Source of the DNA: Granulicella mallensis
Lineage (GTDB): Bacteria; Acidobacteriota; Terriglobia; Terriglobales; Acidobacteriaceae
Reading direction: 5' to 3'
DNA length: 64,000 nt
Assembly (NCBI RefSeq): GCF_014203225.1
Contig: NZ_JACHIO010000005.1
Coordinates: 248,001 to 312,000 of the forward strand
Shown here: positions 1 to 8,076 of the stretch, one piece after another
Layout: every line of letters starts with the position of its first letter
How positions within the stretch are numbered: the first letter of the stretch is position 1
Notes under the pieces: generated by a model
Told to the model about the DNA's origin: nothing
Database searches by the model: none
The model's input: only the letters and a program-made list of their open reading frames with translations
Position numbers and translations under genes: made by a program

Positions 1-66
1 GATCCCGTTCTGGAGATCAATCAGGATAAGGGCGGTTTTCTTCGGTTCCAGATGCAACGAGCTCAA
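1..66 (-). CDS. Isochorismatase-like cysteine hydrolase, N-terminal fragment
   Basis: Only the first 22 codons are in the window; the gene runs off the left edge. Read on the minus strand from TTG at 66 the peptide contains TALILIDLQNGI, the typical first beta strand of isochorismatase/nicotinamidase-like hydrolases, including the catalytic-site Asp of the IDxQNG motif. AGGAGG lies just upstream of the TTG; a second in-frame TTG lies at 57. The gene diverges from a TetR regulator, and palindromic operators lie between the two, so it is the probable regulated target. The family call rests on one motif; the substrate cannot be told. Confidence 0.6.
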   Translation of the reverse strand, partial: MSSLHLEPKKTALILIDLQNGI

Positions 67-77
67 GGCTCCTCCTG

Positions 78-132
78 AAGTCGAGGGTACCCTCGACTTT
101 GTAAATGTAGAATACGAGGGTGTCCTCGACTT
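78..132. promoter_or_regulatory. Paired palindromic operators for the TetR regulator
   Basis: A perfect 22-base palindrome lies at 78-99 with core CGAGG-GTAC-CCTCG. A second, imperfect copy, CGAGG-GTGT-CCTCG, lies at 115-128, with centres 33 bases (about three helix turns) apart. The first copy sits between the divergent hydrolase and tetR genes; the second covers the proposed GTG start of tetR. TetR proteins bind such palindromes as dimers, so autoregulation plus control of the hydrolase is likely (inference). Confidence 0.7.
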
Positions 133-728
133 CGTCAAATGCCGTTCGTGTCGCCCCGCAGCAGGAACGCTCTACGCGCCGGTTGGCGAACTTTCTGGCT
201 GCGGCTGCGGAGCTCTTCGGTGAGGTAGGTTTTGAAGCCGCTACGATGACGGCTATCGCGGAGCGCAGCGGCTCGGGAATCGGCACGCTGTATCACTACT
301 TCCCGGACAAGCAGTCCATTGGCTTCGCTCTGATGCATCAGTATGCGCAAGAGATTGAAGCGCACTGGAGACCTTTGATGGAACAGGCGGAGATGCTGAC
401 CCACCAGGAGTTTGGCGAACTCTTCATCGAGTACGTTACCGAATTTGTTCAGGAACGGCCGGGCTATCTGAGCCTGATCGCCGCGCCGATCAAATTTTCG
501 CGTGACCCGGAGTCGCGCAAGGGCCTGCGCATGGTCATAGCGAATGCCTTTCGTGCGAAGATGCCATCGCTCACCGAAGAGAGGGCTCTGCTGGCCGCAA
601 ACGTTGCCGTGCAGATGGTTCGGGGCCTGACCACCCTCTATGCCGAAGCCGCGCCGCGAGAGCAACCTCTGGTGATCGCTGAGTACAAGAAGATCATGGC
701 GTTGTATTTGGAGAGCGTTTTGGCTTAG
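120..728 (+). CDS. TetR/AcrR family transcriptional regulator
   Basis: The 202-residue protein has an N-terminal TetR helix-turn-helix: about residues 20-65 contain ATMTAIAERSG followed by IGTLYHYFPDKQ, the recognition-helix signature of the family. The C-terminal two thirds is helical and would be the ligand/dimer domain. The only start in frame near the domain is GTG at 120, which lies inside the second operator half, so transcription and translation initiation would both be occluded by bound repressor. A ligand cannot be predicted; the divergent isochorismatase-like hydrolase is the obvious target gene. Confidence 0.88.
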   Translation: MSSTSSNAVRVAPQQERSTRRLANFLAAAAELFGEVGFEAATMTAIAERSGSGIGTLYHYFPDKQSIGFALMHQYAQEIEAHWRPLMEQAEMLTHQEFGELFIEYVTEFVQERPGYLSLIAAPIKFSRDPESRKGLRMVIANAFRAKMPSLTEERALLAANVAVQMVRGLTTLYAEAAPREQPLVIAEYKKIMALYLESVLA

Positions 729-749
729 GCATCGGCAAGAGCCTTTGCT

Positions 750-1110
750 GTTGCCTGTTTTTCGTCGTCATCCTGAGCCGTAGGCGAAGGACCCCCGCAT
801 TTGTGCCACCACAAACGCGCCCGTCCACCAACAGCGTTCGGGTACGATCTCGTGGTCTTCGCCCATACCTCGGTGCTACTACCAATACGGGGGTCGGTGG
901 GTTCAAGGTTGAAGTGCAACAAGTATGTCGAATTGATTCATAGACATCGTCGCAGCCGTGCCGTAGGAAAGTGGGAAACGCTCCTTGTTTTCCAGCTTTT
1001 CCATGGCTCCTTCTACGTAAGTCGTTGCTGCTTTTGGTGTAGTTTGTTGCACTTCAACCTTGAATCCACCGTCCTTCGCGTACCGCTCAGGATGACGACG
1101 AAAAACAAAC
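750..1110. repeat. REP/MITE-like inverted-arm element (GTCATCCTGAGC family)
   Basis: The gap between tetR and trhO carries no convincing gene. Its ends are inverted copies of TTTTTCGTCGTCATCCTGAG (left, about 757) and CTCAGGATGACGACGAAAAA (right, to about 1106). Inside, TTCAAGGTTGAAGTGCAACAA (901-921) is mirrored at 1044-1064. GAAGGACCCCCGCATT follows the left arm, as in the element at 16335. Short ORFs inside are by-products of the repeat. Confidence 0.7.
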
Positions 1111-1186
1111 TTACTTCCTTACTTCGCGCCGTGCCCCAACGCAACCAATAAACCCCGCACCCCTGCCGATCTATGATTGAAGAGGA

Positions 1187-1903
1187 ATGAACTTCACGAT
1201 TGCTGCCTTCTACCGCTTTGTCTCTCTCCCTGACCCGGCTGCCCTGCGCGACGAACTGCGTGCCGCCTTCAGCGAGGAAGACCTGTGCGGCAGCATGCTG
1301 ATCGCCGGTGAAGGCGTGAACGGCACCATGGCCGGCTCAGCTGAGACCATCGAGCGGCTGTTGGACATGCTGGTGGAGAAGACCGGGCTGGACCGGGCGG
1401 ACGTGAAGTTCGCGCACTCGGAGGAGCGGCCCTTTGGCCGGTTGAAGTTTCTGGTCAAGAGCGAGATTATCGCCTTCCGCAAAGCCAAGGTCGATCCGAC
1501 GCAGGCTGGAAACTATGTGCAGCCGCAGGAGTGGAATGCACTGATCGCCGATCCCGAAGTGCTGCTGCTGGACACTCGCAATCACTATGAGGCCGATCTA
1601 GGCACCTTCAACGGCGCCATAGATCCTGGCATCGAGACGTTCTCGGACTTCGTGACCTATGTACGCGAGAACCTCGATCCGGCGAAACATCGCAAGGTGG
1701 CGATGTTCTGTACCGGCGGCATCCGCTGCGAGAAGGCTTCGGCCTTCATGCTGCAGGAGGGCTTCAGCGAGGTGTACCACCTCAAGGGCGGCATCCTGAA
1801 GTACCTCGAGGAGGTGCCGGAGCAGGACAGCCAATGGCATGGCACCTGCTTCGTGTTCGACCGCCGGACCTCGGTAGGACACAAAGACTTTGAAGCTGAG
1901 TAA
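1187..1903 (+). CDS. trhO: tRNA uridine(34) hydroxylase TrhO (YceA, rhodanese-fold)
   Basis: TrhO makes 5-hydroxyuridine at wobble position 34 of tRNAs. The 238-residue protein has the TrhO N-terminal acylphosphatase-like half (IAGEGVNGTMAG near residue 40) and a rhodanese domain with LLLDTRNxYE near residue 128 and the active loop FCTGGIRCEK, giving the conserved Cys175 and Cys181. It ends right after FVFDRRTSVGH, so it lacks the Cys-rich C-terminal extension of the longer (about 350-residue) E. coli protein; shorter forms are common. AGAGGA precedes the ATG. It stands alone between two repeat elements. Confidence 0.9.
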   Translation: MNFTIAAFYRFVSLPDPAALRDELRAAFSEEDLCGSMLIAGEGVNGTMAGSAETIERLLDMLVEKTGLDRADVKFAHSEERPFGRLKFLVKSEIIAFRKAKVDPTQAGNYVQPQEWNALIADPEVLLLDTRNHYEADLGTFNGAIDPGIETFSDFVTYVRENLDPAKHRKVAMFCTGGIRCEKASAFMLQEGFSEVYHLKGGILKYLEEVPEQDSQWHGTCFVFDRRTSVGHKDFEAE

Positions 1904-1950
1904 GCCGTCAATAGGCAGCCGAATGCTCTTCTTGTTCACATCCCCCAAAG

Positions 1951-2174
1951 ATCGTCATCCTGAGCGTAGCGCCTCGCGTACTTTGCGAGGCGCGCAGTCG
2001 AAGGACCCCGAAGGACTTTATCTAGCCTGTGAAGTTAGGACCTTTTCCACCACGAAAGTCCAGGCTCGAGCGCTCGAGGTAGAAAAGGTTCGAGAGGCTT
2101 GGGCAAGATGGTAGCCCTCGGGGTCCTTCGACTTCGCGTCCCCAAATGCCGGGACGCTTCGCTCAGGATGACGT
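1951..2174. repeat. REP/MITE-like inverted-arm element (GTCATCCTGAGC family)
   Basis: The left arm ATCGTCATCCTGAGCG at 1951 is mirrored by CGCTCAGGATGACG ending at 2173. Further in, AGTCGAAGGACCCCGAAGG pairs with CCCTCGGGGTCCTTCGACTT, and AGGACCTTTTCCAC has a rough partner GAAAAGGTTC. It lies just beyond the 3' ends of trhO and the convergent transglutaminase gene, so it may also act as a bidirectional transcription stop. Confidence 0.7.
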
Positions 2175-2202
2175 CTCTGCGGTGAGAAAAACACAGGCAA
2201 AT

Positions 2203-3201
2203 CTAGACCGTATTCGACTGCTGCTGCTGCGACTGCTGGTGCTGGCGCTTCGGCGGTGGGGGTTGATCGGGAAGAGCCTGGGCCCTCTCGACCAGGATCG
2301 ACCAGTCTTCCGGCACAGGAAGCTCGCGATCGAGCGACGGCGTGCCTTCGCTCGGCGTAACGCGAACAGCTACCGTGAGTTCGCTCCTGGCGCGGCCGCG
2401 AAAGACGCCATGAGTCGGCGGCACATCGGAGTAGTCGCGGCCGATGGCCGTGCGAATGTGGCGGTCACCCGCAACCAGATGATTTGTAGGGTCGAAGCCC
2501 ACCCATCCCAACTCCGGCAAAAAGGCCTCGATCCAGGCATGCGTTGCCGAGGCTTCGGAGCGATCGTTTGCATCCTGGCCGTGATACAGATAGCCGCTGA
2601 CGTAGCGGCAGGGAATCTGCAGCCGCGAACGCAACAGCGCAATCATGATGTGCGAGAAGTCCTGGCAGACGCCGCCTTTGGTGCTGAGCGCAAGATCGAT
2701 CGGAGAATCGACCTTGGTCGAGAGCGGTTTGTAGTCGAAGTAATGGAAGAGTTGCTCGTTCAGCTTGTGCAGCACGCTCAAAGGATCGTCGCGGCGGCGC
2801 AGATCGAGAGAGTCGGCGAGCTCCGCGAGCGCCGGGGTTGGGGTGGCGAACTCGCTGGGCAGCAGCATCTCCCAGTAGTCGCCCTCGTGGACCAGCCGGT
2901 CAAGCTCCGCCCACGAGCCTTCGGGCAGAGAGTCAGGCACTGCAGCATGCGGCTGCATCTCGACGAGCGATTCGGCGACGATGACGAGCTGTCCGTGCTG
3001 GCCCGGGATATCGAAGTGGTGGACCTGGTTGGCGAGATGGTCGCGATAGCTGAAGACGCGGCAGCGCGGGCTGACCGAGAGGTGAAACGTAAGGCAGCGC
3101 TGGTTCTGATCGGAGCGCGGATGCATGCGCGTCTCCATGATGCTCTCGCTGACCTCGGTCTTGTAGAGGAACTTCGTCAGATGCCGGATCGAATAATACA
3201 T
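2203..3201 (-). CDS. Transglutaminase-like family protein (ATP-grasp/alpha-E cluster)
   Basis: A 332-residue protein counted from ATG at 3201, preceded by GGAGGG; a longer frame reaches a TTG at 3249 but has no better ribosome site. The N-terminal region is the 'bacterial transglutaminase-like N-terminal' beta domain (YYSIRHLTKFLY...). The core has the Cys-His-Asp triad: GGVCQDFSH (Cys179), THAWIE (His221) and GFDPTN (Asp237). The C-terminus is a Gln/Pro-rich tail. This family is nearly always encoded with an alpha-E protein and a circularly permuted ATP-grasp, both present upstream on the same strand. The three are thought to act together in peptide-bond chemistry; the substrate is unknown. 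Confidence 0.9.
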   Translation of the reverse strand: MYYSIRHLTKFLYKTEVSESIMETRMHPRSDQNQRCLTFHLSVSPRCRVFSYRDHLANQVHHFDIPGQHGQLVIVAESLVEMQPHAAVPDSLPEGSWAELDRLVHEGDYWEMLLPSEFATPTPALAELADSLDLRRRDDPLSVLHKLNEQLFHYFDYKPLSTKVDSPIDLALSTKGGVCQDFSHIMIALLRSRLQIPCRYVSGYLYHGQDANDRSEASATHAWIEAFLPELGWVGFDPTNHLVAGDRHIRTAIGRDYSDVPPTHGVFRGRARSELTVAVRVTPSEGTPSLDRELPVPEDWSILVERAQALPDQPPPPKRQHQQSQQQQSNTV

Positions 3202-3302
3202 GGGGCCCTCCGTGCGATTTGCAATCGGTTCAAGCTGCGTGAGAATCAACGTAGACCTCTAATCAAGCGCCTTTGGATAAAGCGTATGGCTGCGTTACTG
3301 AA

Positions 3303-4256
3303 TCACCCCGCCAGGGCTGTCTGGATGGGGTAATCGACGTAGAGATGGTAGATCGTCTCGTGAATCGCCTGGCACTCCCGTTGAATGCTGCGAAGGTAGC
3401 CGATGACATCCCCGGAGAGAATCTCGTCGACGCTGGCGAAGCCCAGCTTCGCGCTGAGGCGTCCGGCGATGCGGTTCAGCTCTTCGGCACGGCTCTTGCC
3501 GGAGTTGCGCTGGATCGCCTGCAGCGCGTTCTGCACGCTGTCGATGGAGAAGCGCAGCGAGTGCGGGAACTCGTCGTCGAGCAGCAGAAACTCCAGGATG
3601 CGCTCGGGAGTGATATCCGCGGTATAGACCTTGCAGTAAGCCTCGAAGGCTGTCGCCGAACGAAGCAGCCCCATCCACTCGAGATATTCGTTGCCTTCGG
3701 GGAGCTGGTCGGGATTCGCCCAGAGGTCTTCGTGATACGCCTCGATGAGCATCGCAGTGGCGGACGCACGTTCGAGATAGCGGCCTACCTGGATGAAGTG
3801 CCAGCCCTCGCCGTGCGACATCGTCGAGTCGGTTACACCCTGGAACTGGTGGACCGCTTCCATCACCTGTTGCAGGAATGCAGCGGGCGTTTCGCTGTTG
3901 TCCTGTAAAGCTTCCGAATGCATCACGCTCTGGAACTCAGGACGCGTGACCTCGAGATACAGAGAGTTCAGGCGATGCCACTGCTCGGTCGAGATCTGTT
4001 CGCGCACGTGGCGCGAGTTTTCGCGGGCGCGGATGATGCAGGAGAGCACCGACGACTTGTGTTCCACGTCGAAGGTAAGCGTGCGTGCCAGCTCGTAGGG
4101 GTCGCCATTCCAGCGGATACGCTTCGGCTTGCCGAGCGCCTGCACCACGCGTTGCCAGCGATGGTCGGAGCTGGTGGCGCTCTCGTCCAGCATCAGGTTC
4201 AGGTTTACGTCGAGCAGGCGGGTGGTATGTTCCGCGCGTTCCAGATAGCGGGACAT
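3303..4256 (-). CDS. Alpha-E domain protein (DUF403)
   Basis: An all-helical protein of the alpha-E family, partner of circularly permuted ATP-grasp and transglutaminase proteins. The first usual start is ATG at 4256 (MSRYLERAEHTTRLLDV). However, the family's normal N-terminus, xLSRVADSLYW, is encoded directly upstream in frame and begins at an ATA codon at 4289-4287. An AGGAAAGGGG ribosome site lies a few bases before that ATA, and no ATG/GTG/TTG occurs further up in frame. Translation therefore either starts at AUA, or the first 11 conserved residues are lost. It is separated from the transglutaminase gene by about 100 bases. Confidence 0.85.
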   Translation of the reverse strand: MSRYLERAEHTTRLLDVNLNLMLDESATSSDHRWQRVVQALGKPKRIRWNGDPYELARTLTFDVEHKSSVLSCIIRARENSRHVREQISTEQWHRLNSLYLEVTRPEFQSVMHSEALQDNSETPAAFLQQVMEAVHQFQGVTDSTMSHGEGWHFIQVGRYLERASATAMLIEAYHEDLWANPDQLPEGNEYLEWMGLLRSATAFEAYCKVYTADITPERILEFLLLDDEFPHSLRFSIDSVQNALQAIQRNSGKSRAEELNRIAGRLSAKLGFASVDEILSGDVIGYLRSIQRECQAIHETIYHLYVDYPIQTALAG

Positions 4257-4371
4257 CCAGTAGAGCGAATCAGCGACGCGAGAGAGTATGGCTTGCCCCT
4301 TTCCTGATTCCGGATAGTGCTTTCCTCTGCGGCCATGGAAGCCGGCCGCTTTGGAAAATGTAACGGAGATT

Positions 4372-5475
4372 TCACTTTACACCGGCGGCGGCCAGGGGTG
4401 GTGCACTCATCAGTTCGATAAACAGCTTGTCGAAGCGCGAACTGTCGAGGTCTTCCTGCACATGGACCAGGGGCAGGTCGCGCTGCGGACGGCTCGCCGC
4501 CGACCAGGTGAGCGTGTCGCCATAGTTGGGGCCGCGTGCCAGATCGACATCTACGTAGAGCTGGCGCTCCTTCGTAATGATCTTCGGATCGATCCAGGCG
4601 GCCGCTGCGAGTTCATCCCACAGGTAGAAGAACTCGCGGCTGTACTGCGCTATGTACTTTGCTGAAGGCGTGCCGGAGCGCGCAATCTCCTTCACCATCT
4701 CTTTGGTGAACTGTGTCTTTACAGAGATGTCGACCGTGGTGAGGTCGATGCGAGGCCAGTGCGCGCGCAGAACGATGTGCGCGGCCTCGGGGTCGAACCA
4801 GAAGTTGAACTCGTGGCGCGGGTGCGTTGCGTACTCCGAGTCGCTGGTTTGTGGGGCGAGACTGCCGCCCATGATGACGATTCCCTGCGTCAGTGTGGCG
4901 AAGTCAGGGTCGATAGAGAGCGCCAGCGCGATGTTGGTCAACGGTCCGGCGGCGTAGATCGTCACTTGATGCGGATGCGCGTGCACCTGCCGAATCAGGA
5001 AGTGCGCGGCATCTTCCTCAAGAGGCTTGGCGGTGGGCTCGCCTTCGTCCAATTTTGGAACTACAAAGGGCCCGTGATATGCCTGCATGCTGGTGTGAGC
5101 GGTGAGGTCGCCCCACGCGCCGTACCACTCAAAGGTGCCGTAGAGCGCGCGCTCCTGCTGGGCTTCGGCCTCGGTGCGTACCAGCGGGAACACCGCGCCG
5201 GGAACGACAGGAACGTCTGTGCGGTGAATAAGCTCGAGCATGCGCAGGGTGTGCGCAACCTCTTCAGGCTCCCACGCATTGCCGCTGACCATGGTGATGC
5301 CGAGCACACGCACCTGCGGCGATTGCAGGAGGACCATCATCGACATCTGGTTGGAACCACCCGGGCCGGAGCCGTCCTGGTCGATGAGGACGAGGCGTGG
5401 CGATTGCGCGGCGGCTGTGCCGAGGACGGAGAGAAGCAGAGGGAGCAGCGTCTTCGCAAATGTGTGTTTGATCAC
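4372..5475 (-). CDS. Secreted nucleoside-hydrolase-like protein with altered metal site
   Basis: A 367-residue protein with a signal peptide (about residues 1-23, cleavage near TAAAQS) and the inosine-uridine nucleoside hydrolase fold. Visible family marks are IVIMGGS, EFNFWFDPEAA and a late DELAAAAW. The defining calcium/catalytic motif DTDxGxDD is here DQDGSGPGGSN, so the paired Asp residues are lost. It may bind a different ligand or hydrolyse another glycosidic bond; some secreted soil-bacterial homologues share this divergence (from memory, not checked). It sits inside the ATP-grasp/alpha-E/transglutaminase cluster on the same strand, which is unusual for that trio. Confidence 0.75.
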   Translation of the reverse strand: MIKHTFAKTLLPLLLSVLGTAAAQSPRLVLIDQDGSGPGGSNQMSMMVLLQSPQVRVLGITMVSGNAWEPEEVAHTLRMLELIHRTDVPVVPGAVFPLVRTEAEAQQERALYGTFEWYGAWGDLTAHTSMQAYHGPFVVPKLDEGEPTAKPLEEDAAHFLIRQVHAHPHQVTIYAAGPLTNIALALSIDPDFATLTQGIVIMGGSLAPQTSDSEYATHPRHEFNFWFDPEAAHIVLRAHWPRIDLTTVDISVKTQFTKEMVKEIARSGTPSAKYIAQYSREFFYLWDELAAAAWIDPKIITKERQLYVDVDLARGPNYGDTLTWSAASRPQRDLPLVHVQEDLDSSRFDKLFIELMSAPPLAAAGVK

Positions 5476-5504
5476 GGATGGCTCGTTGGAGTAAGGGGTT
5501 CGTA

Positions 5505-5747
5505 TTTGCTTTTGCCTTTGTTTTTGCTGTTGTTCTTGCTTTTCTGGTTGTCATTCCGAGCGTAGTGAGTGAACCTGCTGTCTCCCGTTCTTCGCCAGTG
5601 CTGCCACAAAGGTTATGCATCGGTACAGCCGTTCGCTTTCAGTTCTGGACATATGTTTTCTGGGCGGTATAAACGAAAAGCGGGAGACAGCAGGTTCGCT
5701 CGCTACGCTCGGAATGACAACCAGAAAAACAAAAGCAAAAACAGCAC
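5505..5747. repeat. REP/MITE-like inverted-arm element (GTCATTCCGAGCG family)
   Basis: The left arm TTGCTTTTCTGGTTGTCATT followed by CCGAGCGTAG (about 5536-5566) is mirrored by CTACGCTCGGAATGACAACC (5703-5722) and a trailing AGAAAAACAAAAGCAA. GTGAACCTGCTGTCTCCCGT pairs with GCGGGAGACAGCAGGTTCGC. The same arms occur at 20499, 50785 and, in collapsed form, 17457. It separates the nucleoside-hydrolase-like gene from the BrnTA region and contains no credible gene. Confidence 0.75.
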
Positions 5748-5764
5748 ACCTTCCTCTGCTCGCG

Positions 5765-5871
5765 CTACTAACTCAGCACCCAGGTATCCAGAGAGCTCAT
5801 TGCCGATCAAACACGGCGTGCGAAAAGCTGATCGTTGGCTGCGCAATATGGTTACGCAGGTTTGCAATCTT
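5765..5871 (-). pseudogene. Decayed duplicate of the 3' end of the ATP-grasp gene
   Basis: CTACTAACTCAGCACCCA at 5765 repeats the end of the intact ATP-grasp gene at 6361. After GTATCC about 130 bases are missing, and the match resumes: GAGCTCATTGCCGATCAAAC here against GAGCTCATCGCCAATCAAAC at 6519, continuing through the codons for [14 protein letters not shown] two-base loss then breaks the frame. The copies lie in direct orientation on either side of brnTA, so the toxin-antitoxin pair arrived with, or caused, a partial duplication of the target gene's 3' end. Confidence 0.8.
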
Positions 5872-5894
5872 CATTCAGGTATCGACAGAAGGTC

Positions 5895-6089
5895 TTAGCT
5901 GGCTTTCCGATGAGACAGAGGAGCTTCTTTTTGAGGCAGGACAGTCACTTTGTTTGATTGCCCGAAGCGCCGCTCAGGAATGTCAGTGGTATTGATCTCG
6001 GAATCGGGCATCTCTGCCAGACGCTTAAGGCGCTCGATTGATTCGGGGCTGAGGGGATCACCCAGTTTTCTGCGTACGATTCTTGTCAT
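5895..6089 (-). CDS. BrnA-type antitoxin (partner of BrnT)
   Basis: A 64-residue protein, start at ATG 6089 (MTRIVRRKLGD) rather than the longer frame, because the antitoxin-like region begins there and AGGAGTGA precedes it. The sequence (SPESIERLKRLAEMPDSEINTTDIPE) fits the short BrnA/CopG-like antitoxins that follow brnT. It overlaps the end of brnT by 32 bases, the usual coupling in such modules. It would neutralise BrnT and repress the operon (family knowledge). The C-terminal DNA-binding half looks short, so DNA binding is less certain than pairing with BrnT. Confidence 0.7.
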   Translation of the reverse strand: MTRIVRRKLGDPLSPESIERLKRLAEMPDSEINTTDIPERRFGQSNKVTVLPQKEAPLSHRKAS

Positions 6090-6360
6090 AATCACTCCTT
6101 TCCACAGGTGTAGCTCTTCTAGCTGAAATGATACGCACAAACAGGTCTTCGCCGATATCCTCTTCAAGATGTATGACGAGAACGATTATTAATCCGGAGA
6201 CGATGCCTATTGTTCGCCATCGCTGTTCGCCTTCTACGACTAAATCTTCTTCAGTCGTTCTATACGGGTCTTCAAAGACTATGGCTGCTTCATCAAAACT
6301 GATGTGATGGATGCGAAAGTTACGCTCGGCTTTGTTCTCATCCCATTCGAAGTAAATCAT
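6058..6360 (-). CDS. brnT: BrnT family ribonuclease toxin
   Basis: A 100-residue protein with the family's signature start FEWDENKAERNFRIH, then FDEAAIVFEDP, the charged centre EGEQRWRTIG, and FVRIISARRATPVERSDY near the end. BrnT is a RelE-fold mRNA-cleaving toxin counteracted by BrnA, encoded directly downstream. Its ATG comes only three bases after the ATP-grasp stop codon, so it is translationally coupled to that gene and would be transcribed with it. Flanking duplicate ends mark it as an insertion into the cluster. Confidence 0.88.
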   Translation of the reverse strand: MIYFEWDENKAERNFRIHHISFDEAAIVFEDPYRTTEEDLVVEGEQRWRTIGIVSGLIIVLVIHLEEDIGEDLFVRIISARRATPVERSDYDKNRTQKTG

Positions 6361-6363
6361 CTA

Positions 6364-7860
6364 CTAACTCAGCACCCACGTATCCTTACTGCCACCGCCC
6401 TGTGAACTATTCACCACCAGCGAACCCCGCGTGAGAGCAACGCGCGTAAGCCCACCGGGGACGATGGTGACCTTATCGCCGTAGAGCACGTAGGGCCGCA
6501 GATCGACGTGGCGCGGCTCGAGCTCATCGCCAATCAAACACGGCGCGCGCGAAAAGCTGATTGTCGGCTGCGCGATATAGTTGCGTGGATTGGCGTTGAT
6601 GCGGTCGGCAAAATCCTTGCGCTCCTTGGCCGTCGAGTGCGGGCCGATCAACATGCCGTAGCCGCCCGACTCTCCCACCGCCTTGACCACGAGCTTGTCG
6701 AGGTTCGCCAGCACATGCTGGCGGTCTTTCTCGCGTGCACAGAGATAGGTCTCGATATTATTCAGCACCGGCTCTTCGCTCAGGTAGTAGCGGATGATGT
6801 CCGGCACATACGCATAGATCGCCTTGTCGTCGGCGACGCCGGTGCCGAAGGCATTCGATAAGGTCACGTTACCCGCGCGATACGCATTGAAGAGCCCGGC
6901 GACACCGAGCATGGAGTCGGAACGGAAGGCCAGCGGGTCGATGAAGTCGTCGTCCACGCGCCGATAGATGACATCTACGCGTCTCAGCCCGCTGGTGGTG
7001 CGCATGTAGCAGACGTTGTCGTGAACCACGAGGTCGCGGCCTTCGACGAGCTCGATGCCCATCTGCCGTGCGAGGTACGCGTGCTCGAAGTAGGCGGAGT
7101 TGAAGACGCCCGGCGAGAGCAGGACGATGTTCGGCTCCGGCCTGCCCTCGGGCGAGAGCGAGCGCAGCGTGCTCAGCAGCACCTGCGTGTAGTGCTCGAT
7201 CGGCCGCACGTTGTAGCTGCGGAAGAGCTGCGGGAAGATGCGCTTCATCACGCGCCGGTTGGTGAGCATGTAGCTCACCCCCGAGGGTACGCGCAGGTTG
7301 TCTTCGAGTACCGCGAAGTCGCCGTTCTCCAGGCGGATCAGGTCGGTCCCGCAGACCGCGATATAAACGTTGCGCGGAACCTGCAGGCCGCACATCTGGC
7401 GGCGGAACTGCGGGCAGGAGTAGACGAGTTCGCGCGGAACAATGCCGTCCTTCAGGATGCGGCCTTCGTTATAGATGTCCTTGAGGAAGAGGTTGAGCGC
7501 GGTGATGCGCTGGGTCAGGCCACGCTCCACGGTCGCCCACTCGGCGCTGGTGATGATGCGCGGCAGCAGGTCGTAGGGGAAGATGCGTTCGGTGCCTTCG
7601 TCGCGTCCATAGACGGTGAAGGTGATGCCCTGGTTGAGAAAGCTGAGGTCGGCGGCCTGCTTGCGGCGCTGGATCTCTTCCGGCGGCAGCGCAGACAGAT
7701 GCTCCAGCAACGGCTCGTAGTGCTCATGCAGGGTCTCCGAGCCGGAGAACATCTCGTCGTACGCATGGTCAAGCTTGTAGTTCTTCAACGCTGCGAGTTC
7801 GAGCGGGCGAAGCGGAGTATTCGGCGCAACCTTGTCCATGTGCCCCTCAGTATAGGGCAC
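6364..7860 (-). CDS. Circularly permuted ATP-grasp protein (DUF404/DUF407)
   Basis: A 498-residue protein of the circularly permuted ATP-grasp type that always travels with alpha-E and transglutaminase-like proteins. Visible family features include [16 protein letters not shown], the central [25 protein letters not shown] in the ATP-binding part, and the late [14 protein letters not shown] with [12 protein letters not shown]-grasp enzymes join carboxylates to amines through acyl phosphates; the natural substrate of this class is not established. ATG 7860 follows GAGGGGC. It is the first gene of the minus-strand cluster; its 3' end is duplicated at 5765. Confidence 0.92.
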   Translation of the reverse strand: MPYTEGHMDKVAPNTPLRPLELAALKNYKLDHAYDEMFSGSETLHEHYEPLLEHLSALPPEEIQRRKQAADLSFLNQGITFTVYGRDEGTERIFPYDLLPRIITSAEWATVERGLTQRITALNLFLKDIYNEGRILKDGIVPRELVYSCPQFRRQMCGLQVPRNVYIAVCGTDLIRLENGDFAVLEDNLRVPSGVSYMLTNRRVMKRIFPQLFRSYNVRPIEHYTQVLLSTLRSLSPEGRPEPNIVLLSPGVFNSAYFEHAYLARQMGIELVEGRDLVVHDNVCYMRTTSGLRRVDVIYRRVDDDFIDPLAFRSDSMLGVAGLFNAYRAGNVTLSNAFGTGVADDKAIYAYVPDIIRYYLSEEPVLNNIETYLCAREKDRQHVLANLDKLVVKAVGESGGYGMLIGPHSTAKERKDFADRINANPRNYIAQPTISFSRAPCLIGDELEPRHVDLRPYVLYGDKVTIVPGGLTRVALTRGSLVVNSSQGGGSKDTWVLS

Positions 7861-8076
7861 GTGGCGAGATGGTTACGAAACTCTTTGATCGGACGATGAG
7901 CGTTTCAGCGCAGCTTCCGAACGGACAATAGACCGGGGATCAGGTGACGAGATAAACGTCCCGGGCTACTGATACGATGTCGTGAGCAAAGCGAAAAAAT
8001 CGAAATGTGGCCACAAAATGCACGTGGGGCCCTCGATCACCAGAACCATCCCGACAACTGCGAAAGGAGTAATACG

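Noticed and set aside
729..1186. tRNA or small RNA gene in the gap
   Set aside because: No cloverleaf or T-loop was found; the pairing seen is explained by the inverted-arm element.
2146..3333. A 395-codon plus-strand open frame opposite the transglutaminase gene
   Set aside because: It is a shadow of the high-GC minus-strand gene, which has an intact catalytic triad and ribosome site; the plus-strand product shows only Arg/Ala/Val-rich sequence.
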